Below, one piece after another: positions 26,229 to 35,538 of a stretch of DNA of 64,000 bases. A program made the position numbers and the translations under genes. The notes under the pieces are model-generated. The model saw only the letters and a list, made by a program, of their open reading frames with translations. It searched no databases and was not told the DNA's origin. Positions within the stretch are counted from its first letter, which is position 1, and each line of letters begins with the position of its first letter. The stretch lies in the NCBI GenBank assembly GCA_965219515.1, contig OZ244776.1, positions 3,534,001 through 3,598,000 on the forward strand, given 5' to 3'. This stretch comes from Ilyomonas sp965219515 (GTDB lineage: Bacteria > Bacteroidota > Bacteroidia > Chitinophagales > Chitinophagaceae).

Positions 26229-29200
26229 TTAAAAACCTAGTTTTAAAGAAGCGCCAATGCTTCTGGTAGATGGAATAGCGAATGTTTCTACGCCTTGTAA
26301 ACCATTGTTGGTTGACATAGACAATTCAGGATCGAACGGTGCTTTTTTAGAAAAGAAAAGTACGTTTCTTCCGATAACAGAAAATTGTAAATTTTTGATA
26401 AAGCTGTTTTTAAACGGAAAGCTGTACGTGATTGATGCTTCTCTTAGTCTGATATTGGTAGCATCGTACATATAATATTCAGATATACCACTTGCACCAC
26501 CAACAGATTTGTAGAAATTTTGCGGGTTGATAGGTCCGGAAAATTTGCTGCCGTCTGCGTAAGACGCATTTATGTTTACGCCGCCTGCATCTCTGGCATC
26601 TGCGGTAGCTTTCGAATCGCCAAGTGCATCCAGAATCGCATTGGTTACGCTCATTACTTTGCCTCCAAAACGTCCATCAACCAAAAAATAAATGCTAAAC
26701 TTACCAATGTTAATGGTATTACTCCAGCCTAAGGTAAATTTAGGATTCGGATTGCCTAACAGTTTCAATCCTTTATCGCCTACCGGTGCTGATGTATCCT
26801 GACCTTTTATAGCTGCGCCTGTGCTATCAACGATGATAGAACCATCTGCTGCCCTGTCGAAAAATCTTCCATAAATATCGCCCCACGAGCCACCTTCTTT
26901 TATGTAAGAGGCATACAGCAAATTGCCAATACCGGTAATGGTGAAATAATTCTGAGAAATGCCCAGTTGCGAATTGGCTACCTGAGTTATCATATTCTTA
27001 TTTACCGCATAATTGATACTGGTAGACCAGCTTACATTCTTAGACTGGTAAGGAGTTGCGTTTACTGATACTTCTAGTCCTCTGTTTCTGATATTACCGC
27101 CATTAAAATAGTAAACACTAAGTCCTGAGCCATTGGGAGCGGGCGTTTCAAGATACTGATTGCTGTTGTTGTTTTCATAATAGGTTACATCAAACCCCGC
27201 CCTGTTTTTCAGGAACTGCCATTCTGTACCCACTTCAAACGAAGTGTTTTTCTCCGGACGTAAGTAAGTGCCCGGAAAAGGAGCAGAATTATTTTTATTG
27301 GTTGGCTGCTGAGCGTCGAAGTTTGCGTAATAAGGTGGCGGATTGGTAGAATATATATTTACATCGTTACCTACACTCGCATAAGATGCTCTTAGTTTAG
27401 CTAAATTAATAGCTGCAGGCATGTTAAATGCCTGGTTTAATACACCAGTTAAACCCGCTGAGTAATAGAAAAATCCTTTATTCTTAGTTGGTGTGAAAGC
27501 AAAGGTAGAAGACCAGTCGTTTCTGCCTGATAAATCAAGATAGAGGAAATCTTTCAGACCCAGCGAAGCGGTTGCGAATACAGCCTGCACTTGCCGGTGC
27601 TGAATATTTTCGTTTAAAGAAAGAGACGTGGGAACAATATTAGCCAATGCAAAAACATTCGCAATGGAAAGCCCCGGCCCATTTGTTTTAGTGCCGTGCG
27701 ATGTAGAATTCAACTTATTGTCTGTAATGCTGGTACCAATGGTAGCATTTAAAGATAAATCATCGTTCAGATTTTTGTTTGCGGTTAATAATAAATCTCC
27801 ATACACTTGCGTATTCACGGCGTTCAGCAAAGCATACGACCCGTTTGTACCAGTTAACACCGGCGTTGTGGTTGCATAACTTCTTGAATCAATCACATTC
27901 AGCGATTTGTCAACGTTGCCGCGTGCCTGAAGGTTCAACCAACTCGTAAATTTATAATTTAAAGAAATGTTCGAGTACACCCTGTCTAACGTATTGCTGC
28001 TTGGGTTGCGGTAGAGAAGCCAGTATGGATTTTGATCACCTTCGCCGGCAATGTACCCACTGTCGAAATTAATATTCCACCAGTTTTGAACGTTTGTGTT
28101 ACGTGCAGTGGAGAATATTTCGTATTGATTTTTATACTGGTTAAAATTAATGCCTCGGGGCAATACATACAAGCCACCCAGCGGATTGTTATAAATCCCG
28201 CTTCCAGGGCGGTTGTGTGCATTCTGATGCGTGTATAAAACATTAATATCAGCCGTAAGCTTGTCATTAAAAAACTTTGTAGTTTGTCTAAAGCTGATGT
28301 TGTGTTTGTCTAAAGAACTGGTAGGAACGATTCCTTTGTTTCCCGTATAAGAATATGAAAAATAAGATTGCGATTTATCTGTTCCGCCAGATAAAGAAAT
28401 GGTTGTGAAGTTGGTTAGGCCTGTCTGGAAAAAATTGTTTCTGTAATCAGATGCATTCACTACCGGTCCCCAGCTTTCTACACTTCCCGGCGCAGGTGCG
28501 TTCGGTGTTTGCCCGTACTTAAACTGTAAGGGTTGTTTGTATAACGGATCATCAAAAAATTCCTCAGAAGTAACATTTACTCTTGTGGTTCCGGATCTGC
28601 CTTTTTTTGTTGTAATCAAAATAACGCCATTGGCGCCGCGGCTGCCATATAAAGTAGAGGCAGAAGCTCCTTTTAATACAGTTATGCTTTCAATATCTTC
28701 CGGATTGATGTTAGAAATACCATCACCGCCATCAATACCTGCATAACCAACACCAGACTGACCAAATTCATCACCTGGCTGTGCAGGAGAAAAATTAATT
28801 AAGGGTACTCCATCTACCACATACAGCGGCTGATTTTCTCGAGTAGATTTATTACCTCTTATAATAACTCTTGTAGAACCGCCGATGCCAGACGTACTTT
28901 TTGCAATAGTAACACCGGCTACTTTACCCGTAAGGCTGTTTACAACATTCGCATCTTTTACATTGGTAAGCTGGTCGTTGCTTACCTTTTGAACCGAATA
29001 AGTTAGCGACTTAGCCTGCCTTGAAATACCCAAAGCCGTTACCACCACTTCATTCAACGAAGCTGAAGTGCTGCCTAACAAGATAATAACAGTTGTCTGA
29101 TCTGCATTTATAGTAATAGTCTGGCTGGCATATCCTACATAAGAAACATCAAGCGTAGCGCTGGCCGTTGGCAGATTGATGCTAAAACCGCCATCGCCGC

Positions 29201-29366
29201 CGGTTGTGGCAGCAACATTTTTTCCCGCCACCTTCACCGTTGCATATTGTATAGGCGCATTGGTAGCAGAATCTTTTACAAAACCGGTAAGCACCCGGGT
29301 TTGCGCTATGGCAGAAAAGCCTGCCAGCATCAGAAACAATAACAGGTACACATTTTTCATGTTCAT
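26229..29366 (-). CDS. SusC/RagA-family TonB-linked outer-membrane transporter
   Basis: 1045 residues. Signal peptide (about 1-21), carboxypeptidase-regulatory-like domain (about 25-105, TGFVKDSATNAPIQYATVKV), TonB box region ASLNEVVVTALGISRQAKSL, plug domain with YVVDGVPL and TVLKGASASTLYGSRGANGV, then a 22-strand barrel ending in an aromatic residue (GASLKLGF). It imports an oligosaccharide with SusD using TonB energy. The substrate is not revealed by sequence. The neighbouring fucosidase, sialidase-like and GH2 genes suggest complex glycans. Confidence 0.95.
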   Translation of the reverse strand: MNMKNVYLLLFLMLAGFSAIAQTRVLTGFVKDSATNAPIQYATVKVAGKNVAATTGGDGGFSINLPTASATLDVSYVGYASQTITINADQTTVIILLGSTSASLNEVVVTALGISRQAKSLTYSVQKVSNDQLTNVKDANVVNSLTGKVAGVTIAKSTSGIGGSTRVIIRGNKSTRENQPLYVVDGVPLINFSPAQPGDEFGQSGVGYAGIDGGDGISNINPEDIESITVLKGASASTLYGSRGANGVILITTKKGRSGTTRVNVTSEEFFDDPLYKQPLQFKYGQTPNAPAPGSVESWGPVVNASDYRNNFFQTGLTNFTTISLSGGTDKSQSYFSYSYTGNKGIVPTSSLDKHNISFRQTTKFFNDKLTADINVLYTHQNAHNRPGSGIYNNPLGGLYVLPRGINFNQYKNQYEIFSTARNTNVQNWWNINFDSGYIAGEGDQNPYWLLYRNPSSNTLDRVYSNISLNYKFTSWLNLQARGNVDKSLNVIDSRSYATTTPVLTGTNGSYALLNAVNTQVYGDLLLTANKNLNDDLSLNATIGTSITDNKLNSTSHGTKTNGPGLSIANVFALANIVPTSLSLNENIQHRQVQAVFATASLGLKDFLYLDLSGRNDWSSTFAFTPTKNKGFFYYSAGLTGVLNQAFNMPAAINLAKLRASYASVGNDVNIYSTNPPPYYANFDAQQPTNKNNSAPFPGTYLRPEKNTSFEVGTEWQFLKNRAGFDVTYYENNNSNQYLETPAPNGSGLSVYYFNGGNIRNRGLEVSVNATPYQSKNVSWSTSINYAVNKNMITQVANSQLGISQNYFTITGIGNLLYASYIKEGGSWGDIYGRFFDRAADGSIIVDSTGAAIKGQDTSAPVGDKGLKLLGNPNPKFTLGWSNTINIGKFSIYFLVDGRFGGKVMSVTNAILDALGDSKATADARDAGGVNINASYADGSKFSGPINPQNFYKSVGGASGISEYYMYDATNIRLREASITYSFPFKNSFIKNLQFSVIGRNVLFFSKKAPFDPELSMSTNNGLQGVETFAIPSTRSIGASLKLGF

Positions 29367-29732
29367 CGGAGTTTATTATTAAAAAATTACAGCACGACAT
29401 TGATAACAACAGATTTTGAGTCTGTTTTATACAGTTGAATGATCATAAATTTTCTCAGGCAAGAAACCGGTGTCAGATAAAATAGATAACCTATCAACCC
29501 TGGTGTTTGTGTGTTAGCAGCACACAGTTGTTGAAATAATCAGATTAGCAATTTCAGTTTTCTCATTCAGTAATTAACATTGCAATATTAACAACGCAAC
29601 CATTAGAAACGCTGCTTGCTTTTTAAGAAAAACAAGGAAAATTTTAACCATTAAATAATTATGAACATATTTGTAAGGCAATTACGGAGAAAAAATTAAT
29701 CAATTCAAAACAACTGCAAATAGGGCGCGACT
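29367..29732. other. Divergent intergenic region between susC and the AraC gene
   Basis: 366 bp without an open frame. It should hold the promoters of susC (minus) and the AraC regulator (plus). I found only a one-mismatch -7 element (CATATTTG, about 29662-29669) on the plus strand and a short GTGTG/CACAC dyad near 29510, neither convincing. The region probably contains the AraC binding sites (inference from position). Confidence 0.4.
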
Positions 29733-30617
29733 ATGAAAGCTCATTATACGGAAATTTATAATGAAGCCCAGACTCAGATATCAGTGATAGAAAAGAACGA
29801 GCCTTATTACAACTCACCGTTTCATTATCATCCGGAATTTGAACTGGCTTATGTAAAAGAAGGGTTCGGAAAACGCATCATCGCCGATAAAATTGAATCG
29901 TTTTACGCAGGCGACCTGGTTTTTTTAGGATCAGGCCTGCCGCATGTATGGCAGAACGACGATATTTTTCATAAGGGTTTTGCCAATTTCAGATCAAAAT
30001 TTGTAATCGTTCATTTCAGAAAGGAGATTTTTTCCGATGAAATGATGCAACTGCAGGAAAGCAGCAAACTGAACGATTTATTTGCGCGTTCTGCCCGCGG
30101 CATTAAAATCGTTGGCAAAACGCAGGAGGTAATTACGGAGAAACTGAGCCGGCTAAACGCAAAAAAAGGATTGGATCGTTTTATCGGCTTGCTTGAAATA
30201 CTGCATATTATTTCTCTTTCAAAAGAAACGGAATTTATTTCTTACAAAGGCTATTCGGGCAGGCTGGCAAACCAAAAAATAGACCGCCTGGCAGAAGTAT
30301 ATAATTATGTATCGGAAAATTTTAACAGGGAAATTTCTCTTACCGATGTGGCCAGAATGACCAACCTTACACCGCCTGCTTTCTGCCGGTTGTTTAAGAA
30401 AAGAACCAACCGGCATTTTGTATCCTATTTGAACGACGTGCGCATTTCGAAAGCCTGCCAGCAACTGCTGGAAACCGATTTAAACATTTCTGAAATCGCC
30501 TTTCAAAGCGGCTATAAAACGGTATCTAACTTCAATAAAATATTTAAGAAAAACATCGGCACTTCGCCAAAGGCTTACCGCGAAAAAGCAACAATGCATT
30601 TTTCGCGCAACGCTTAA
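29733..30617 (+). CDS. AraC-family transcriptional regulator with cupin sensor domain
   Basis: 294 residues. The N-terminal cupin (about 10-100) has FHYHPEFELAYVKEGFGKRI, a common sugar-sensing fold of AraC regulators. The C-terminal domain (about 185-285) holds two helix-turn-helix units: ISLTDVARMTNLTPPAFCRL and LNISEIAFQSGYKTVSNFNK, with the closing signature TSPKAYR. It is divergent from susC and directly upstream of the GH29 fucosidase gene, so it probably controls this glycan locus. Confidence 0.92.
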   Translation: MKAHYTEIYNEAQTQISVIEKNEPYYNSPFHYHPEFELAYVKEGFGKRIIADKIESFYAGDLVFLGSGLPHVWQNDDIFHKGFANFRSKFVIVHFRKEIFSDEMMQLQESSKLNDLFARSARGIKIVGKTQEVITEKLSRLNAKKGLDRFIGLLEILHIISLSKETEFISYKGYSGRLANQKIDRLAEVYNYVSENFNREISLTDVARMTNLTPPAFCRLFKKRTNRHFVSYLNDVRISKACQQLLETDLNISEIAFQSGYKTVSNFNKIFKKNIGTSPKAYREKATMHFSRNA

Positions 30618-30726
30618 CCGATATGGTAAACAGCAAGCGATTGCAGAACTGTTTTCTTTATGTAACGGCCTTTTTCTGGTATTTCAGCTATCAGTATTGC
30701 GTTTTTCTACAAAACATATCATCGTT

Positions 30727-32196
30727 ATGAATTTATCTTATTTACAAAAAACGTTATGGTTTTGTTCGGTCATTTTTTTTCTGCTCACTTTTAATGTGCA
30801 GGCGCAGCAGCACAATACCAGCAGCAGCTATGTTTGGCCGACAGATACATTGGTATTGAAAAAGCTAACACAATGGCAAGGCTATAAGTTTGGCTTGCTG
30901 ATGCACTGGGGCACATACAGCCAGTGGGGCGTGGTGGAAAGCTGGAGCATCTGCCCCGAAGATGAAGGCTGGTGCGAACGCAGAGGACCGTATGCCGGCA
31001 ATTATTTTGAATACGTGAAAGCGTATGAAAACCTGCAAACAACATTTAACCCGGTAAAGTTTAATCCTGGCAAATGGGCGGCGGCTGCCAGGAACGCCGG
31101 TATGAAATACGTTGTTTTTACCACCAAACATCACGATGGGTTTTGTATGTTCGATACCAAAGAAACGGACTATAAAATTACGTCTCCGAAAACGCCGTTT
31201 TCAACCAACCCGAAAAGTAATATTGCCAAAGAAGTGTTCAACGCTTTCCGCAAAGACAGCTTCCTGATCGGCGCTTATTTTTCCAAACCCGACTGGCACA
31301 GTCCCTATTTCTGGTGGCCGTATTTTCCGTCGAAAGACAGGAATATCAATTACGAAATGAACAAGCATCCGGCACGCTGGGACAGCTTTAAAACATTTAC
31401 CTTCAACCAGATTCAGGAACTGACTACCAACTACGGCAGCATAGATATTTTGTGGCTGGACGGCGGTTGGGTGCGCCCGTTATCATCTGTTGACACATCA
31501 ATAGAATGGCAGCGCGGCATCCGCCAGAACCAGGATATTGACATGGATAAAATCATCGCCATGGCACGTAAAAATCAGCCCGGTTTACTGGCGGTTGACA
31601 GATCCGTTGCCGGCAAAAATGAAAACTATACAACGCCGGAGCAAACCGTGCCCGATACGCCGCTGAATCATCCGTGGGAGTCGTGCATTACCATGGGAAA
31701 CTCGTGGAGCTATGTGCCGGACGATCGTTATAAAGCCAGCAATCAACTGGTGCAATTGCTGGTAAAAATTGTATCGCGTGGCGGCAATCTTTTATTAAAC
31801 ATCGGACCTTCGCCTGAAGGCGATTTTGCCGATACCGCGTACCGCCGTTTGGAAGAAATCGGCAAATGGATGAAGATTCATGGCGATGGCATTTACAACA
31901 CCATTCCCATGGCGCCTTACGAAGAAAACAATATGGTGTATCTGCAATCGGAAGACGGCAACAGAAAATTTATTTATGTATTGGCTGATGCAGACAAAGA
32001 AGATGTAAAATTGCCTTCTGTTACTCACTTGCATCGTTATGCAATCGCAAAAGGCAGCCGGATAAAACTGATTGATCTTCCGTCAGAAAAAATAAGCTGG
32101 CAGCAAGACGGTGCGGGCTCTTCCATCACAATTCCCCGATCATTACAAAATAAAACGATTGGCAAATACGCGGTTGCATTTGAGATAACGCAATAA
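30727..32196 (+). CDS. GH29 alpha-L-fucosidase, secreted
   Basis: 489 residues from ATG 30727. This start is chosen over 30697 because a signal peptide (LWFCSVIFFLLTFNVQAQ) follows it directly. The GH29 barrel includes KFGLLMHWGTYSQWGV, KYVVFTTKHHDGFCMFDTK and SIDILWLDGGWVRP, where Asp245 is the expected nucleophile. A beta-sandwich domain lies at the C-terminus. The enzyme removes alpha-L-fucose from glycans in the periplasm or on the surface. It is 80 bp after the AraC gene on the same strand and ends convergently with the sialidase-like gene. Confidence 0.93.
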   Translation: MNLSYLQKTLWFCSVIFFLLTFNVQAQQHNTSSSYVWPTDTLVLKKLTQWQGYKFGLLMHWGTYSQWGVVESWSICPEDEGWCERRGPYAGNYFEYVKAYENLQTTFNPVKFNPGKWAAAARNAGMKYVVFTTKHHDGFCMFDTKETDYKITSPKTPFSTNPKSNIAKEVFNAFRKDSFLIGAYFSKPDWHSPYFWWPYFPSKDRNINYEMNKHPARWDSFKTFTFNQIQELTTNYGSIDILWLDGGWVRPLSSVDTSIEWQRGIRQNQDIDMDKIIAMARKNQPGLLAVDRSVAGKNENYTTPEQTVPDTPLNHPWESCITMGNSWSYVPDDRYKASNQLVQLLVKIVSRGGNLLLNIGPSPEGDFADTAYRRLEEIGKWMKIHGDGIYNTIPMAPYEENNMVYLQSEDGNRKFIYVLADADKEDVKLPSVTHLHRYAIAKGSRIKLIDLPSEKISWQQDGAGSSITIPRSLQNKTIGKYAVAFEITQ

Positions 32197-32235
32197 CTTT
32201 TTGGAGATAAAACGATACACAATAACACAATTGTT

Positions 32236-33378
32236 TTATTGCAACCGGCTGATTGTAAAGCGCATGATTTCTATGGCTTCTTTCTGGCGTGAAACAACAA
32301 TATACAGATAGTCTTTATCTAAAAACGTATGCGGATAGCCAAACTGACCGCCTTTATACAAACCTTCTTTTTTCATCTGATACTTGTCGTCGGCAATCAG
32401 ATACGATTTGCGAAAAGTTTTTCCATCGGCTGAGGTAGAAAGAATCAGCGGCGTACGTGCATAATGATGCAAGGTATCGGGAATGCCAACATAATAATAA
32501 TTTCCGCCGGGCAATCTGCCGAAGTGAAACTTGCTGTCGTTATCTGTAAAAGTAGTTTCGGTAGGGAAAGACCATGTTTTACCATTGTTGCCGCTTTCGG
32601 TAAGCCATAGTTTTCCTTGCCAGCCATTGCCGGTAACGCGTAGCAGCATGTGCAGAACAGAATCATCCGTTTGAAAAAAAGAACCTTCGCACAAGGGTGG
32701 CAACCCTTCTTTTTCTGCCGGCGCGTAAAATGTGGCAGGATTATCTTCTTTGTACAACGAACCGGGATAGAAGCTGCTCATCGCCCAGCCTGATAAACCC
32801 TTCGGGTCATCGGTATAAGGAAAGGTAAAATTGCCGCTGATAATCAGCCTGCCGCTCATCGTTTTTTCAGGACCATGATTCGGGTTTACCGGAACGTTCA
32901 TATCAATCTGCCTGCTCCAATGCTCGCCGTCGGTAGATGTAACCGCCCACAAATGGGTATTGGTTTTGTGGGGTGAATATTCTCCGAAATAAGCTACCAG
33001 CGTGTCTTTTAACCGATAAAATCCCGCTGCCGTTAATATATTCAACGTGTCTTTGTTATAAACAGATGGTTGAGCCAGCAGTTTGGGAGGCGACCAGTGT
33101 ATAAAATCGGATGACGTAGAAAAGACAACGCGTTGCCCGGGCTTGTCTTCGTCTTTCATTCCATTAGACCAGATAACGACTAGCTTGTTTTTAAACTTTG
33201 TAACCGAAGCATGATGAGAATAAAGCCAGCTTGTATCCGGTACATAGATCATTGCTTTTTCTACCCGCAGGCGGGTAAGCATTGCGGTATCGTACCGGTT
33301 ACTTATGGTTTGCGCACCAACGGCAAAACAGATGATATTTAGTAAACCAAACAGGCAGGTTTTTAGCATGTGCTCCAT
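32236..33378 (-). CDS. Sialidase-like (BNR/Asp-box) exported protein
   Basis: 380 residues. Signal peptide about 1-22. Asp-box-like motifs of the six-bladed propeller are seen as TSTDGEHWS and SGNNGKTWS, with related STSSDFIHWS and STSADGKTF. It may be an exo-sialidase, but the catalytic Arg triad and the Tyr/Glu pair cannot be assigned with confidence, and related propellers act on other substrates. It is convergent with the fucosidase gene, in a region of other glycan-active genes. Confidence 0.7.
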   Translation of the reverse strand: MEHMLKTCLFGLLNIICFAVGAQTISNRYDTAMLTRLRVEKAMIYVPDTSWLYSHHASVTKFKNKLVVIWSNGMKDEDKPGQRVVFSTSSDFIHWSPPKLLAQPSVYNKDTLNILTAAGFYRLKDTLVAYFGEYSPHKTNTHLWAVTSTDGEHWSRQIDMNVPVNPNHGPEKTMSGRLIISGNFTFPYTDDPKGLSGWAMSSFYPGSLYKEDNPATFYAPAEKEGLPPLCEGSFFQTDDSVLHMLLRVTGNGWQGKLWLTESGNNGKTWSFPTETTFTDNDSKFHFGRLPGGNYYYVGIPDTLHHYARTPLILSTSADGKTFRKSYLIADDKYQMKKEGLYKGGQFGYPHTFLDKDYLYIVVSRQKEAIEIMRFTISRLQ

Positions 33379-33552
33379 TTATCCGGCACATAAAAAATTA
33401 CGTTGTTATGTCAATCTTAAAATGTCAGATTATAAAAATACTCAAATTTGCCGTTTTAATTCTTACTAAATACAATTCGATAAAGTAAACACAACGATAG
33501 TACAACACAAGACCTTTGTTACTATCTCTTACCGGCGTACCTGAGAAACATA

Positions 33553-35404
33553 TTATTCCTTTACAAACTTTAGTGTCTGTGTTTTGGTGCCGGTGGTAAT
33601 ATCTAAATAATAAGTACCCGGCTTCAGATTGCTACGCCGTGTAGAATTATACTGCCCGCTTCCGGCACTTACGCCTGTACTTATTATCGTACCACTGCCA
33701 TCTTTAATATTAATATTTGCCGTTTCGTTGGCAGGTAAACCTTTTACAATAATAAAATTGCTTGCAGGATTTGGGAAAACGGATGCTGTATTAGTGCCAT
33801 TATCTGCGCTTACCACTTCACTATACCGGATTGTGCCATCTTGTGCCACCGCTTTTATGCGGTAGTAATTTATCTCCTTTAGCAAGTGACAATTAGTAAT
33901 AGAATAATCTTTCAGATTATTTCGTCCATTTACTTTTGCTATCTGTAAAAAGCCATTGTTGCTGCCGGCACTTTGTTCTATGCTGTAATAAGCAATATTA
34001 TCTTCTGCAGGTAAACCCTTCCAGCTAATGCTGTGGTTTTGCAGCCAGCGTGATACTCTCACCAGCAAGGATACCCTGGTAGGATATCCGTTAAAGCGGG
34101 TAAGGTAATAGGTAACTGGAAAAATATCCCCAGATTGAAGTTCCATTGAGGAGCCTGATATAATAATTTTGCCGTCTGACTGCATTGTGGCATTCATGTA
34201 AGCAGGATCTTTACCAAAACCATTATTAATAAGAGTTTGCCCATTATCGGTACCGAAAAACTCATCAATACTGCCATCTTCATTTAGCCCGGTAAGAAGC
34301 AGTCCGGATGAGATACCTGTAACAATCAGTTTGTTTCCCGGCTGCGCCAGAATGCTATTACTTTGAATCGCTTTATCAGTAACCCCATTGGTACTCAGTT
34401 CCAGTTGGCCATCTTTACCAAAGGTTTTGTCTGGTAAGCCATTCGATAGATAACGTACTACTTCGAGCGTTTTATCATAGTTCAGGTTGCCGGTTGCCGC
34501 AATGCGGCCCTTTTCGTCCAGCGTGATACCTGTAATTCCTACACCAGAAGCGGCATTAGCAAAGCTTGTAAGTACCACTCCTCTTTTGCCAAACGATTCA
34601 TCGGGCAGACCGTTCATAAGATATCGCGCCACCATAAACTGGTTGGCCAATTGTTTTCCTCCCAGCAATATTTTTCCATCTGGCTGTAACAGCAAGTCGT
34701 AGGCATAACTTCCTCTGTTTTCGTAATAAATAGAATACCCTTCGTTATTGCCAAAGCTTGTGTCCAGTGTGCCCTCTTTGTTGTAACGCGCTACCAAAAA
34801 GCCGTTGCTATTACCATAGATATCCAATGTCTGATAACCGCCTACCACAATTTTACCATCCGTCTGCACGGCTACTCCGGTTATATTTTCTAAATAATCA
34901 AAATTGGTTACCACCCTGCCGTCATTGCCAAAACTCTTATCAGGCGTGCCATCAGGCATAAAACGGGCAACCACAATGTCTGTATCATATATAACCGGAT
35001 AGTTGTCCGGATAATCCGGGTTATACCAGCCTCTATTGCCGTGCCGCCACGATCTTGCCATCCGGCTGCACGGCAATAGAGGTCCATCCGAGAGAACCCA
35101 AGACATTTTTTACAATGTCATCTACTGACATTGTTACTATTCCTTTCCGACCAAAGGAAACATCTGCCGATCCGTCTTTATTATAACGTGTCAGCAAAAA
35201 AAGATGATCTTGCCCCAATGTGGAGTCGTATCCACCCAGTAACTGTTTATCATCAGCCTGAATTGCGGCTGCCCCTGTATAGAGCTTGTTAGAAACGGAT
35301 AGTGTGCCTGTTGCATCTGTGCCATACGTTTTATCTATGGTGCCAGGCTGGGCATTTATACCGAAAAAGGTAACTGACAGTAAAAGAGTAATGAAGCATT
35401 TCAT
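33553..35404 (-). CDS. Delta-60 repeat protein with T9SS type A sorting domain, one frameshift
   Basis: The N-terminal frame starts at ATG 35404 (MKCFITLLLSVTFFGINAQ, signal peptide) and stops at 35033. A second frame continues to 33553. The products join as one protein of about 615 residues with repeated delta-60 (SMP-like) units, each with QPDGKI and a later LDTSFG-type motif. The C-terminus (NTASVFPNPASNFIIVKGLP to TQTLKFVKE) is a type IX secretion sorting domain, so the protein is surface-exported. The shift lies near 35040, where removing one base gives VAAGNRGW. That point is inside one arm of a perfect 15-bp inverted repeat. Confidence 0.75.
35030..35082. repeat. Perfect 15-bp inverted repeat inside the frameshifted delta-60 gene
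   Basis: CCTCTATTGCCGTGC (35030-35044) and its exact complement GCACGGCAATAGAGG (35068-35082) are separated by 23 nt. Both arms are in coding sequence. One arm contains the point where the reading frame is lost. Confidence 0.85.
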
Positions 35405-35538
35405 GGCTTTTTTTAAAGTGAGTGAATAATTTATACTAAGGTATTTGCGAAGATGGGCAGGCCTGGTTATCTGGGTTACTATCATTATAGCATCCGGCAT
35501 TATCGTCGTTTTTACTGCATCCTTTAATTCGTTTCCTG

